Shown here piece by piece: positions 7,408 to 14,052 of a stretch of DNA of 14,077 nucleotides; positions within the stretch are counted from its first letter, which is position 1, and each line of letters begins with the position of its first letter. The DNA is from Actinomycetes bacterium. Its GTDB lineage: Bacteria > Actinomycetota > Actinomycetes > Propionibacteriales > Propionibacteriaceae. The notes under the pieces were generated by a model, which saw only the letters and a program-made list of their open reading frames with translations, was not told the DNA's origin and did no database searches. A program made the position numbers and the translations under genes. Location: NCBI GenBank assembly GCA_023437345.1, contig JAEZGC010000215.1:1-14077 (forward strand), in the 5' to 3' direction.

Positions 7408-7662
7408 ATGGGTCTCATCGCATGGATCATCATGGGCGTCATAGTCGGCGCCATCGCGAAGTCGATAATGAAGCAGAAGGGTGGCTGGCTGTCCACTCTG
7501 TTGGTCGGGATCGTCGGCGCCATAGTCGGCGGCTGGATCGGTGACATCCTCCCCTTCGGCAGTGGCCGGATGGAGTTCTTCTCGCTGTGGTCGTGGCTGC
7601 TGGCCATCGCCGGCGCCGTCCTCGTGCTGTGGGTGTACGGCCTGCTCACCAAACGTCGCTGA
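7408..7662 (+). CDS. GlsB/YeaQ/YmgE family small membrane protein
   Basis: This is an 84-residue, almost wholly hydrophobic protein of the 'transglycosylase-associated' family (the E. coli relatives YeaQ and YmgE are stress-induced inner-membrane proteins of unknown biochemistry). The family signature is clear: it begins MGLIAWIIMGVIVGAIAK, continues GGWLSTLLVGIVGAIVGG with the Gly-rich small-residue helix, then GDILPF. Three membrane helices lie at about 3–19, 27–46 and 58–79, with a basic tail (KRR) that would place the C-terminus in the cytoplasm. The length is normal for the family. The ATG at 7408 has no nearby ribosome-binding site but has a -10-like hexamer at leaderless distance. The gene stands alone, divergent from pcrA, and ends 18 bp before a strong intrinsic terminator, so it is a single-gene transcript. 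Despite the family name, no transglycosylase activity should be assumed. Confidence 0.9.
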   Translation: MGLIAWIIMGVIVGAIAKSIMKQKGGWLSTLLVGIVGAIVGGWIGDILPFGSGRMEFFSLWSWLLAIAGAVLVLWVYGLLTKRR

Positions 7663-7680
7663 CCGACCCGGCAGGAGACT

Positions 7681-7716
7681 CGGACCGTCCCCTCACCCGG
7701 GGACGGTCCGTTCTTT
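7681..7716 (+). terminator. Strong intrinsic terminator after the glsB-like gene
   Basis: There is a perfect 12-bp stem, CGGACCGTCCCC (7681–7692) with its complement (7699–7710), a 6-nt loop TCACCC, then TTCTTT (7711–7716). This is the clearest rho-independent terminator in the window. It lies between convergent genes, so the stem could also stop transcripts from the minus-strand regulator gene, but no T-tract follows on that strand. Confidence 0.92.
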
Positions 7717-7733
7717 GTCCGGACAGAAGCTCG

Positions 7734-7745
7734 GGCCCGCGGGCC
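7734..7745. repeat. Perfect 12-bp GC palindrome downstream of the response regulator gene
   Basis: GGCCCGCGGGCC is its own reverse complement and lies 21 bp past the response-regulator stop codon. As RNA it could only form a hairpin with a minimal loop. It may help stop minus-strand transcription or be a protein site, and chance is also plausible in such GC-rich sequence. Confidence 0.4.
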
Positions 7746-7766
7746 AGGGGAGCCGACCGGGGCGCC

Positions 7767-8441
7767 TCAGACCAGCTTGCGGTCGGTGGCCCAGCGGGTG
7801 AGCTGGTGGCGGTTCGACAACTGCAGCTTGCGCAGCACGCTGGAGACGTGGGTCTCGACAGTCTTGATCGAGATGAACAGCTCGCGGGCGATCTCCTTGT
7901 AGGCGTAGCCGCGCGCTATCAGCCGAAGCACCTCCCGCTCCCGCTGGGACAGCCGGTCGAGGTCCTCGTCGATGCTGGCCACGTCGATGGTGCCGGAGAA
8001 GGCGTCGAGAACGAACCCTGCCAGCCGCGGCGAGAACACGGCGTCCCCGGTAGCCACCCGGCCGATCGCCTCGATCAGCTCGTCGGCCGAGATCGACTTG
8101 GTGACGTAGCCGCGCGCGCCGGCCCTGATCACCCCGATCACGTCCTCGGCGGCGTCCGACACGCTGAGGGCGAGGAAGCGCACCTCGGGCTCGGTGGTCA
8201 GCACCTGCTTCAGCACCTCCACCCCTCCGCCACCGGGCAGGTGGACGTCGAGCAGCACGACATCGGGGGTGTGGGCAAGGATCGCCGCGACGGCGGTCGG
8301 GACGTCCTCGGCCTCCCCGACTATCTGCACCCGCGAGCCGATGTCGTGGCGCACCCCGCTGCGGAACATCGCGTGGTCGTCCACGACCACCACCCGCCAG
8401 GCAGCCCTGGGACGCTCGGCCGGTTCGGTCTGTTCGCTCAT
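7767..8441 (-). CDS. NarL/FixJ-family response regulator (REC + LuxR-type HTH)
   Basis: This is a DNA-binding transcription factor switched on by phosphorylation from the histidine kinase encoded just upstream. Of 224 residues, 15–130 form the receiver domain: acidic pocket D21/D22 (VVVVDDH), phospho-acceptor D65 in VVLLDVHLP, switch Ser in ALSVSD (90–95), and conserved K115 in GYVTKS. Residues 164–220 form the LuxR-type helix-turn-helix: LSQREREVLRLIARGYAYKE, with the recognition segment SIKTVETHVSSVLRKL (191–206). All key residues are intact. Its ATG overlaps the kinase stop codon in an ATGA (8438–8441), so the two are translationally coupled and form a cognate pair. A short N-terminal extension (1–14) is unremarkable. 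The target genes cannot be told from this window. Transcription downstream ends toward the palindrome and terminator at 7681–7745. Confidence 0.95.
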   Translation of the reverse strand: MSEQTEPAERPRAAWRVVVVDDHAMFRSGVRHDIGSRVQIVGEAEDVPTAVAAILAHTPDVVLLDVHLPGGGGVEVLKQVLTTEPEVRFLALSVSDAAEDVIGVIRAGARGYVTKSISADELIEAIGRVATGDAVFSPRLAGFVLDAFSGTIDVASIDEDLDRLSQREREVLRLIARGYAYKEIARELFISIKTVETHVSSVLRKLQLSNRHQLTRWATDRKLV

Positions 8442-9679
8442 CGTGGCAACTCCAGTCTCACTTCGCTTCCCTCACCGGGGCTCGACCGAATTATCGCTCG
8501 GCCACCGGCCCGGCGTACCCGCTCCACTATCGAACCGCGGATCCCCATCCGGTCGGGATCGATGCTGGCCGGGTCGAATCCCGCCCCGCGGTCCCTGACG
8601 TAGACGCTGAGCTGGTCCTCGTCCACCTCGGCGTAGACGTCGACCCGCTCCACCCCGGCGTGCCGGGCGGCGTTCACCATCGCCTCGCGGGCCGCACGCA
8701 CCACCGCCGTCACCTCGGCGGTCAGGTCGCAGTCTCCCACCGTCACCAGGTCGACGTCGATCCCGTGGTCGGTCTCCACGTCGAGGGCGGAGGCGGTCAG
8801 CGCCTGGCTGAGGGTGGCCTCGTCCGAGGTCTCGCCGTACAGCCACTGTCGCAGCTCCCGCTCCTGGCGCCGGGCGAGCCGCACCACGGCGCGCGGGTCC
8901 TTGGCCTGCCGCTGGATGAGGGCGAGCGTCTGCAGCACCGAGTCGTGGAGGTGGGCCGCCATGTCGGCCCTGGCGTCGGCGAGGAGCTTGTCGTCTCGGG
9001 CCTGGGCCAGCGACTGCCGGACCCGCAGGATCCACGGCAGCGCCACCAGAATGAGGGCTGCGACCACGAGGCCGAGCACCAGCACCGTCAGGCCGAGCTC
9101 CGATACCGGCTGGGTGGCGACGAACAGCGCGATCCCGATGCCGATCCCCACCAGCCCGACGACGATCGTGGCGATGGTCGTCCAGTGCGCCATCAGCGGC
9201 TCCAGCCAGCGGCGCAGGCCGGTCCCCCGGCGCACCTCGCGTGTCGATGCCTGGTCGGCCTGCCACCAGATCACGCCGATGCCGCCCGCCGCCAGCACCC
9301 CGGCAGCCAGCAGCAGCGGATCCAACGCCCACGGGCTGGTCTGAACGATCCACACCAGACCCACCCCGAGCAGTCCGAGTGCCCCGGCCACGCCGTAGTC
9401 GACCGGACGCAGCTCGGCGGTCGCCGACCTCATCCCGGTGCGGGTGGCGGCCTCGATCCCGGGCGCTGCGCGCTGGCCCACCGAGCGGGGCATCACCAGC
9501 CACAGCAGCAGGTACAGCGCGACCCCGACCAGCCGCGTGGAGGCCAGCACGACGAACAGCACCCGCAGCACCAGCGGCGACCACCCCAGGTGGTCGGACA
9601 GGCCGGCGCACACCCCGCCCAGCCAGGCGGCGTTCAGCGGCCGGCTGGAACGGGGCGAGACCTCGGTCATGGAACCCAA
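8438..9679 (-). CDS. PspC-domain sensor histidine kinase (HisKA_3/NarX-type)
   Basis: This is an inner-membrane sensor that autophosphorylates and passes the phosphate to the response regulator downstream. Of 413 residues, 12–66 form a PspC domain (NAAWLGGVCAGLSDHLG, then a hydrophobic hairpin); further membrane helices lie at about 98–114, 120–140, 167–190 and 196–217, with little exported sequence. A linker leads to the dimerisation helix with DMAAHLHDSVLQTL, where H245 is the predicted phosphorylated His, and then a GHKL ATPase domain with N-box EAMVNAARHAG (332–342), G1 DRGAGFD (363–369) and GSEVRLELP (404–412). With almost no sensor loop, it probably senses the membrane itself or a membrane partner. 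The start is ambiguous: TTG at 9679 has an AGGGGG site 5 nt upstream, whereas the ATG at 9670 (410 residues) has that site 14 nt away. The gene starts only 19 bp after the repressor stop. Confidence 0.92.
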   Translation of the reverse strand: MGSMTEVSPRSSRPLNAAWLGGVCAGLSDHLGWSPLVLRVLFVVLASTRLVGVALYLLLWLVMPRSVGQRAAPGIEAATRTGMRSATAELRPVDYGVAGALGLLGVGLVWIVQTSPWALDPLLLAAGVLAAGGIGVIWWQADQASTREVRRGTGLRRWLEPLMAHWTTIATIVVGLVGIGIGIALFVATQPVSELGLTVLVLGLVVAALILVALPWILRVRQSLAQARDDKLLADARADMAAHLHDSVLQTLALIQRQAKDPRAVVRLARRQERELRQWLYGETSDEATLSQALTASALDVETDHGIDVDLVTVGDCDLTAEVTAVVRAAREAMVNAARHAGVERVDVYAEVDEDQLSVYVRDRGAGFDPASIDPDRMGIRGSIVERVRRAGGRAIIRSSPGEGSEVRLELPR

Positions 9680-9684
9680 GTGTG

Positions 9685-9690
9685 CCCCCT
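9685..9690 (-). promoter_or_regulatory. Ribosome-binding site deciding the kinase start
   Basis: On the minus strand AGGGGG lies 5 nt upstream of TTG (9677–9679) and 14 nt upstream of ATG (9668–9670). The spacing favours the TTG start. The site falls entirely in the 19-bp gap after the repressor gene, so the ribosome finishing the repressor could reinitiate here. Confidence 0.5.
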
Positions 9691-9698
9691 GGCCGCCC

Positions 9699-10718
9699 TC
9701 AGGCAGAGTTGCGCTGCACGAGTTGGCTGGTGAGGATCACCGGGCCCTCCGGTGAAGCCCCCGACAAGAGCCCGAGCAGCATCTCCCCGGCGATCCTGGC
9801 CAGCTCACCGGCGGGGTTGGTCATCGTGGTCAACTGCGGCGACGTCTCCAGCGCGGCCGACGAGTTGTCGAACCCGACCACCTTGACCTGGTCGGGGACC
9901 TTTCGTCCGGAACGGCGAAGCACGCGCAGCGCCCCGGCGGCCATCAGGTCGGAGGCGACGAACAGCCCGTCCAGGTCGGGTGCCTGTTCCAGCAGCTCGG
10001 TCACTGCCCGCTCGCCACCGCGAACCGTGAAGTCGCCGGCCGCGACCCCCACCGGCGTCAGACCCGCCTGCGCCATCGCCGACTCGAAGCCACGCAACCG
10101 CTCGGTGGCTGCGTTCATGTCCATCGGCCCCGTGATGGTCGCTATCCGGGTGCAGCCGCGGTCGAGCAGGTGGCGGGTGGCGGTGATCGCGGCACTGACC
10201 TGGTCGAGCTCGACGAAGGGCAACCCCGGCACTCCCGGGTCGCCGATGAACACCGCAGCGTGGGCGCTCTTGGCGAGCTCGCGCGCCAGCTCGGGACCGT
10301 GGTGGGACAGCACGATGGCGCCGTCGATGTGGCCGCTGTCGAGGTAGCGGGCCATCCGGTGGACGCTCTCCCCCGGCGGCGCCATGGCCAGCAGGACCTG
10401 GGTGTCGACCCCGCTGAACGCGGTCAGGGCCCCGTGGTAGGCCTGCGGGAAGAACGGGTCGGAGAACACCCGTTCGTCGGTCTCCGGCACCACCACCGCC
10501 ACCGCGCCGGCCCGCCGGGTGACCAGCGCCCTGGCCGCCTGGTTGGGCTGGTAGCCGAGTTCGGCGATCGCCCGGGTGACTGCCTGGGAGGTCTCCGGGG
10601 AGACCAGCCGGCCGCCGTTGACGACCCGCGACACCGTCGCACGGGAGACGCCTGCGACCCGGGCCACATCGTCCAGCGTCGGCAACAGCCGCTCGCCGCC
10701 GGTCACTGCGTGCGCCAT
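9699..10718 (-). CDS. LacI-family transcriptional repressor of the beta-glucoside operon (CebR-like)
   Basis: This is a sugar-responsive repressor, most likely of its own operon. Of 339 residues, 13–33 form the LacI helix-turn-helix (TLDDVARVAGVSRATVSRVV), 58–69 the hinge helix (PNQAARALVTRR, whose Ala-Leu pair normally wedges into the operator minor groove), and 72–335 the periplasmic-binding-protein-like effector domain: VVVPETDERVFSDPFF, then GLFVASDLMAAGALRVL (251–267) and VKVVGFDNSSAA (278–289). The start is ATG at 10718, preceded by GGAGGAGGG at 6 nt; sequence further upstream in the frame lies inside the glycosidase gene. Its first 16 bp overlap the end of that gene. In Streptomyces, CebR governs an equivalent transporter/glycosidase set and is released by cellobiose. 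That the same sugar acts here is an inference. I did not find a CebR-type 14-bp palindrome in the window; the operon promoter lies outside. Confidence 0.93.
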   Translation of the reverse strand: MAHAVTGGERLLPTLDDVARVAGVSRATVSRVVNGGRLVSPETSQAVTRAIAELGYQPNQAARALVTRRAGAVAVVVPETDERVFSDPFFPQAYHGALTAFSGVDTQVLLAMAPPGESVHRMARYLDSGHIDGAIVLSHHGPELARELAKSAHAAVFIGDPGVPGLPFVELDQVSAAITATRHLLDRGCTRIATITGPMDMNAATERLRGFESAMAQAGLTPVGVAAGDFTVRGGERAVTELLEQAPDLDGLFVASDLMAAGALRVLRRSGRKVPDQVKVVGFDNSSAALETSPQLTTMTNPAGELARIAGEMLLGLLSGASPEGPVILTSQLVQRNSA

Positions 10719-12124
10719 GGGCCCTCCTCCGCGTCCAACCCGCCGCTGCCGACCACCGAGGCGTACCAGTGGGCGCTCGCCTTCGGGATCCTGTCGAGAT
10801 TCTCGTCGACCGCCACGATGCCGAACCGCTTGGCGTAGCCGAAGGCCCATTCGAAGTTGTCGATCAGCGACCACTGGAGGTACCCGCGCACGTCGGCGCC
10901 GTCGGCCATCGCGGCATGGACGGCGGCCAGGTGGTCGCGCACGTAGCCGATCCGGTCCTGGTCGTCGATGGTCCCGTCCGGGCCCTTCAGGTCGGGGTAG
11001 GCGGCACCGTTCTCGGTGATCACCAGCGCGGTCCCGGCCGGGCCCGTGTAGGTCGTGTGCAGCCACAGCAGCAGCTTGCGCAGGCCGTCGGGGTCCACCT
11101 CCCAGCCCATGTCGGTGAGCGGCAGCCCGCGCGGGACGTGGACGGCGTCCGGCGCGGTGATGTGGGGTGTCGCCAGCTGCCGGCCGCGGACCACCCGGTG
11201 CCGGGTCTGCTCGCCGGGGTGGGCGGCCCGCATCATGTTCGTCGAGTAGTAGTTGACGCCAAGGACGTCGATCGGGGTGGCGATCAGCACCAGGTCGCCG
11301 TCGGCGACCAGGTCGTCGGGCCACCACGGCGCCAGATCGTGGCGCACGTCGGCCGGGTACTCGCCGGCGAACAGCGGGTGGACAAACAGCCGGTTCATGG
11401 TTCCGTCGACCCGCCGCACCACGTCGAGGTCTGCCGGATCGTCACTGGCCGGGACCACCGGGCCGAAGTTCAGCGTGATGCCCAGCTTGCGGTCGGGTCC
11501 GCCCGCCTCCCGCAGCGCGCTGGTCGCCAGGCCGTGGGCGAGCAGCAGGTGGTGCACCGCACGCACCGACTCGACGTTGTCGGTGTGACCGGGCGCGTGT
11601 TCACCGGCTGCATAGCTGAGGAACGACGAGCACCACGGCTCGTTGAGCGTCGTCCAGTTCTCCACCCGGTCGCCCAGCCGATCGTGCATCGCCAGCGCGT
11701 AGTCGGCGAACCGGTACGCGGTGTCGCGGTTGGTCCAGCCGCCCGGCAATGAGTCCGGCAGGTCCCAGTGGTAGAGGGTCAGCCAGGGCGTGATCCCGGC
11801 GTCGAGCAGTTCATCGACCAGCCGGGAGTAGAAGTCCATTCCGGCGGGGTTGGCCCGGTCGCCGTCCAGCACCCGCGACCAGCTGACGCTGAACCGGTAG
11901 GTGTTGAACCCGAGGTCCGCCATCAGGGCGACGTCCTCGCGGTAGCGGTGGTAGTGGTCGACGCCGGGCCGGCCGTCGTCACCGCCGGCTATCGCGCCGG
12001 GCACCTCGCAGAAGGTGTCCCAGATCGAGGGCCGCCGGCCGTCGACGGCGGCAGCCCCCTCGATCTGGAACGACGACGTGGCGGTACCCCACAGGAAGTC
12101 GGCCGGAAACCTGAGCCTGGTCAT
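10703..12124 (-). CDS. Glycoside hydrolase family 1 beta-glucosidase (cytoplasmic, BglC-like)
   Basis: This is a retaining beta-glycosidase that cleaves imported beta-linked disaccharides or short oligosaccharides to monosaccharides. The 473 residues (start ATG 12124) are typical for GH1. The N-terminal signature FLWGTATSSFQIEGA (10–24) includes sugar-binding Q20; H119 lies in LYHWDLP; the acid/base is E162 in TLNEPWC; the nucleophile is E371 in ITENG; and the aglycone/glycone pocket motif is WSLIDNFEWAFGY (418–430) with W419 and E425. This last motif fits non-phosphorylated substrates; the Ser/Lys/Tyr signature of 6-phospho-beta-glucosidases is absent, in agreement with uptake by an ABC transporter rather than a PTS. 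There is no signal peptide, so it acts in the cytoplasm. Its ATG overlaps the permease stop (ATGA, 12121–12124) and its tail overlaps the repressor start. Exact substrate (cellobiose, gentiobiose, other) cannot be read from sequence. Confidence 0.95.
   Translation of the reverse strand: MTRLRFPADFLWGTATSSFQIEGAAAVDGRRPSIWDTFCEVPGAIAGGDDGRPGVDHYHRYREDVALMADLGFNTYRFSVSWSRVLDGDRANPAGMDFYSRLVDELLDAGITPWLTLYHWDLPDSLPGGWTNRDTAYRFADYALAMHDRLGDRVENWTTLNEPWCSSFLSYAAGEHAPGHTDNVESVRAVHHLLLAHGLATSALREAGGPDRKLGITLNFGPVVPASDDPADLDVVRRVDGTMNRLFVHPLFAGEYPADVRHDLAPWWPDDLVADGDLVLIATPIDVLGVNYYSTNMMRAAHPGEQTRHRVVRGRQLATPHITAPDAVHVPRGLPLTDMGWEVDPDGLRKLLLWLHTTYTGPAGTALVITENGAAYPDLKGPDGTIDDQDRIGYVRDHLAAVHAAMADGADVRGYLQWSLIDNFEWAFGYAKRFGIVAVDENLDRIPKASAHWYASVVGSGGLDAEEGPWRTQ
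10722..10730 (-). promoter_or_regulatory. Ribosome-binding site of the LacI-type repressor, inside the glycosidase gene
   Basis: On the minus strand GGAGGAGGG lies just upstream of the ATG at 10718. The same bases encode Glu-Glu-Gly near the end of the glycosidase. It fixes the repressor start and shows that the repressor is translated from the sugar-operon mRNA. Confidence 0.75.
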
Positions 12125-13038
12125 CCCTTCACGGCACCCTGCATGACGCCCGACACCAGCTGGCGACCGAGGATGGCGAACAGGATCAGCAGTGGTGCGG
12201 TGGCCAGCACGACGCCGGCCATGATCAGCGCCATGTCCTTGAAGTAGGACGCCTGCAGCAACTGCAGCGCGACCGGCAGCGTGGGGTTGGACGAACCGAG
12301 CACGACGAACGGCCAGAAGAAATTGGTCCACGACGCGACGAAGGTGAACAGCGCCAGCATCGCCGCGGCCGGACGCGCCGCCGGCAGGGCGACGTGCCAG
12401 AAGGTCCTGATCATCGAGCAGCCGTCGACGCGGGCCGCCTCGATCAACTCGTAGGGCAGCGCCTCCGACAGGTACTGGGTCATCCAGAACACCCCGAACG
12501 CTGTCACCATGCCGGGCACGATCACCGCCTGCAGCTTGCCCACCCAGTCGAGCTCGGCCATCACGATGAACAGCGGGACGATGCCCAGCTGGGTCGGCAC
12601 GGCCATCGTCCCGATCACGAAGGCCAGCAGTCCGGCGCGGCCGCGGTAGCGAAGCTTCGCGAACGAGAACCCGGCCAGGGTCGAGAAGAAGACCACCGAG
12701 ACCGCCGTGGTGATCGCGACGATCAACGAGTTGAGCACCGACGGCCAGAACTTGATGTCGGAGTTGAGCACCCGGCTGATGTTGTCCAGCAGTTCGCCCT
12801 GCGGGATCATCGACGGCAGCGGGTTCTGGGCGATGTAGCCGGCGTTGGTGGAGGCCAGCAGCAGCGCGTAGTAGAGCGGGAACGCCGAGATCAGCAGGAA
12901 GACCCCCAACAGCGTGTAGGTCAGCCAGCCTGGCTTGCGGACGCCGTGGTCCATCCCCCGGCGCCGGGCGGCGGCGCGGGCGGCCCCCTTGCCGGCGACC
13001 TGTTCGATCATCGGGACCGACATCTCGGGCGCGCTCAT
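12121..13038 (-). CDS. Carbohydrate ABC transporter permease, CUT1 type (MalG/CebG-like)
   Basis: This is the second membrane subunit of a sugar importer. Of 305 residues, a charged N-terminal tail (1–36) is followed by six predicted helices at about 38–62, 99–124, 135–160, 168–190, 224–247 and 268–292. The EAA loop that contacts the ATPase is EAARVDGCSMIRTFWHVALP (200–219). The sequence ends with the typical MalG-group tail SGVMQGAVKG. The start is ATG 13038, with GGGAGG about 8 nt upstream. The frame is open further upstream, but that stretch (to 13236) overlaps the first permease in a different frame and is Arg/His-rich, unlike real protein. It overlaps permease 1 by four bases (ATGA) and the glycosidase by four bases. 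No ATPase is encoded nearby; in Streptomyces a distant shared MsiK ATPase serves such transporters, and the same is inferred here. Confidence 0.94.
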   Translation of the reverse strand: MSAPEMSVPMIEQVAGKGAARAAARRRGMDHGVRKPGWLTYTLLGVFLLISAFPLYYALLLASTNAGYIAQNPLPSMIPQGELLDNISRVLNSDIKFWPSVLNSLIVAITTAVSVVFFSTLAGFSFAKLRYRGRAGLLAFVIGTMAVPTQLGIVPLFIVMAELDWVGKLQAVIVPGMVTAFGVFWMTQYLSEALPYELIEAARVDGCSMIRTFWHVALPAARPAAAMLALFTFVASWTNFFWPFVVLGSSNPTLPVALQLLQASYFKDMALIMAGVVLATAPLLILFAILGRQLVSGVMQGAVKG

Positions 13039-14015
13039 CGCGGGCCTCCCTTCCCGGCCCGCACCTTGGCCGGCGTGGCGCCCCCGGTGCTCGCAATCCT
13101 CGTGGTGAGCCAGTAGTTCAGCAGCGCGAAGATGACGATCACCACGAAGAGGATCCAGGCGACCGCTGAGGCGCGGCCGAAGTCGCGCTGGCTGTTCCAG
13201 CCGAGCTCGTACATGTACATGGTGATGGTCATCCACTGCCGGTCGTTGCCGCCAAGGCCGATCTGGTCGAACATCCGCGGCTCGTCGAAGATCTGCAGGC
13301 CGCCGATGGTCGAGGTGATGATGACGAAGATCAACGTCGGCCGCAGCATCGGGACGGTGATGGAGAAGAAGGTGCGCACCCGGGACGCGCCGTCGACCAC
13401 CGCCGCCTCGATGATGTCGCGCGGGATGGCCTGCATGGCGGCCAGCAGGATCAGTGCGTTGTAGCCCGTCCAGCGGAAGTTCACCATCGTGGCGATGGCG
13501 ACGTGCGACGGGAAGGAGAAGCTGTGCCAGCCGACCGCCGGCAGCCCCAGCGAGGTGAGGGCGGCGTTCACGAAGCCTGACTGGTCGGCGAACATCTGGT
13601 TGAAGATCAGGCCGACGGCGACCGGCGCCACCACGTAGGGCACCAGGACGCCCATCCGCCAGAAGGTCTTCGCCCGCAGGTTCGCGTCCAGCACAGCGGC
13701 GATGATGATCGCCATCAGCAGCTGCGGGATGGAGGACAGCAGGAAGATGCTGAAGGTGTTGCCCAGCGCCTGCCAGAAGCGCGGCTGCGCGAAGACGTAG
13801 GCGTAGTTGTCGAAGCCGATGAAGCCCTGGTTCTTGGTGATCAGGCCCCAGTCGTGCACCGACACGAAGGCGGTGTAGAGCAGCGGGAACAGCCCGACGA
13901 GGGCGAACAGGAGGAAGAACGGGGCGATGTAGAGGTAGGGAGCCGATTTCACGTCCCAGCGGCTCAGCCGGGTTCGCCAGTCCATGGCGGCGCGGGGGAC
14001 AGCTTGTGTGGTCAC
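13035..14015 (-). CDS. Carbohydrate ABC transporter permease, CUT1 type (MalF/CebF-like)
   Basis: This is the first membrane subunit of the sugar importer and partner of the permease encoded next. Of 326 residues, it opens with a short charged tail, then helix 1 in SAPYLYIAPFFLLFALVGLF (24–43), the family pattern YIAPF. Further helices lie at about 87–108, 121–141, 171–194, 224–242 and 285–306. The EAA loop is EAAVVDGASRVRTFFSITVP (203–222). I chose the GTG at 14015 because GGAGGA lies 5 nt upstream; the GTG at 14042 would place this site inside the coding sequence. The length is normal for the group. In comparable operons the gene for the lipid-anchored sugar-binding protein comes immediately before; here it would be beyond the right edge. 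The gene is complete, and its stop overlaps the next start in an ATGA. Confidence 0.94.
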   Translation of the reverse strand: MTTQAVPRAAMDWRTRLSRWDVKSAPYLYIAPFFLLFALVGLFPLLYTAFVSVHDWGLITKNQGFIGFDNYAYVFAQPRFWQALGNTFSIFLLSSIPQLLMAIIIAAVLDANLRAKTFWRMGVLVPYVVAPVAVGLIFNQMFADQSGFVNAALTSLGLPAVGWHSFSFPSHVAIATMVNFRWTGYNALILLAAMQAIPRDIIEAAVVDGASRVRTFFSITVPMLRPTLIFVIITSTIGGLQIFDEPRMFDQIGLGGNDRQWMTITMYMYELGWNSQRDFGRASAVAWILFVVIVIFALLNYWLTTRIASTGGATPAKVRAGKGGPR

Positions 14016-14020
14016 GGGAC

Positions 14021-14026
14021 TCCTCC
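14021..14026 (-). promoter_or_regulatory. Ribosome-binding site deciding the first permease start
   Basis: On the minus strand GGAGGA stands 5 nt before the GTG at 14013–14015. This site supports a start nine codons downstream of the most upstream possible GTG (14042). Confidence 0.7.
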
Positions 14027-14052
14027 GAGGCGGGCCGGGCACCTTCGTTGGT

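Noticed and set aside
10719..11327. Apparent 203-residue N-terminal extension of the LacI-type repressor
   Set aside because: The stretch lies inside the glycosidase gene in another frame and is Arg/Pro-rich. The repressor has its own ribosome-binding site and a normal LacI N-terminus starting at 10718.
12125..13096. Apparent fusion of the glycosidase to a long upstream open frame
   Set aside because: The upstream part overlaps the second permease in another frame and has no domain. The ATG at 12124 begins a canonical GH1 sequence in an ATGA overlap.
13039..13236. Apparent 66-residue extension of the second permease
   Set aside because: It overlaps the first permease in a different frame and is His/Arg-rich. 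A good ribosome-binding site precedes the ATG at 13038.
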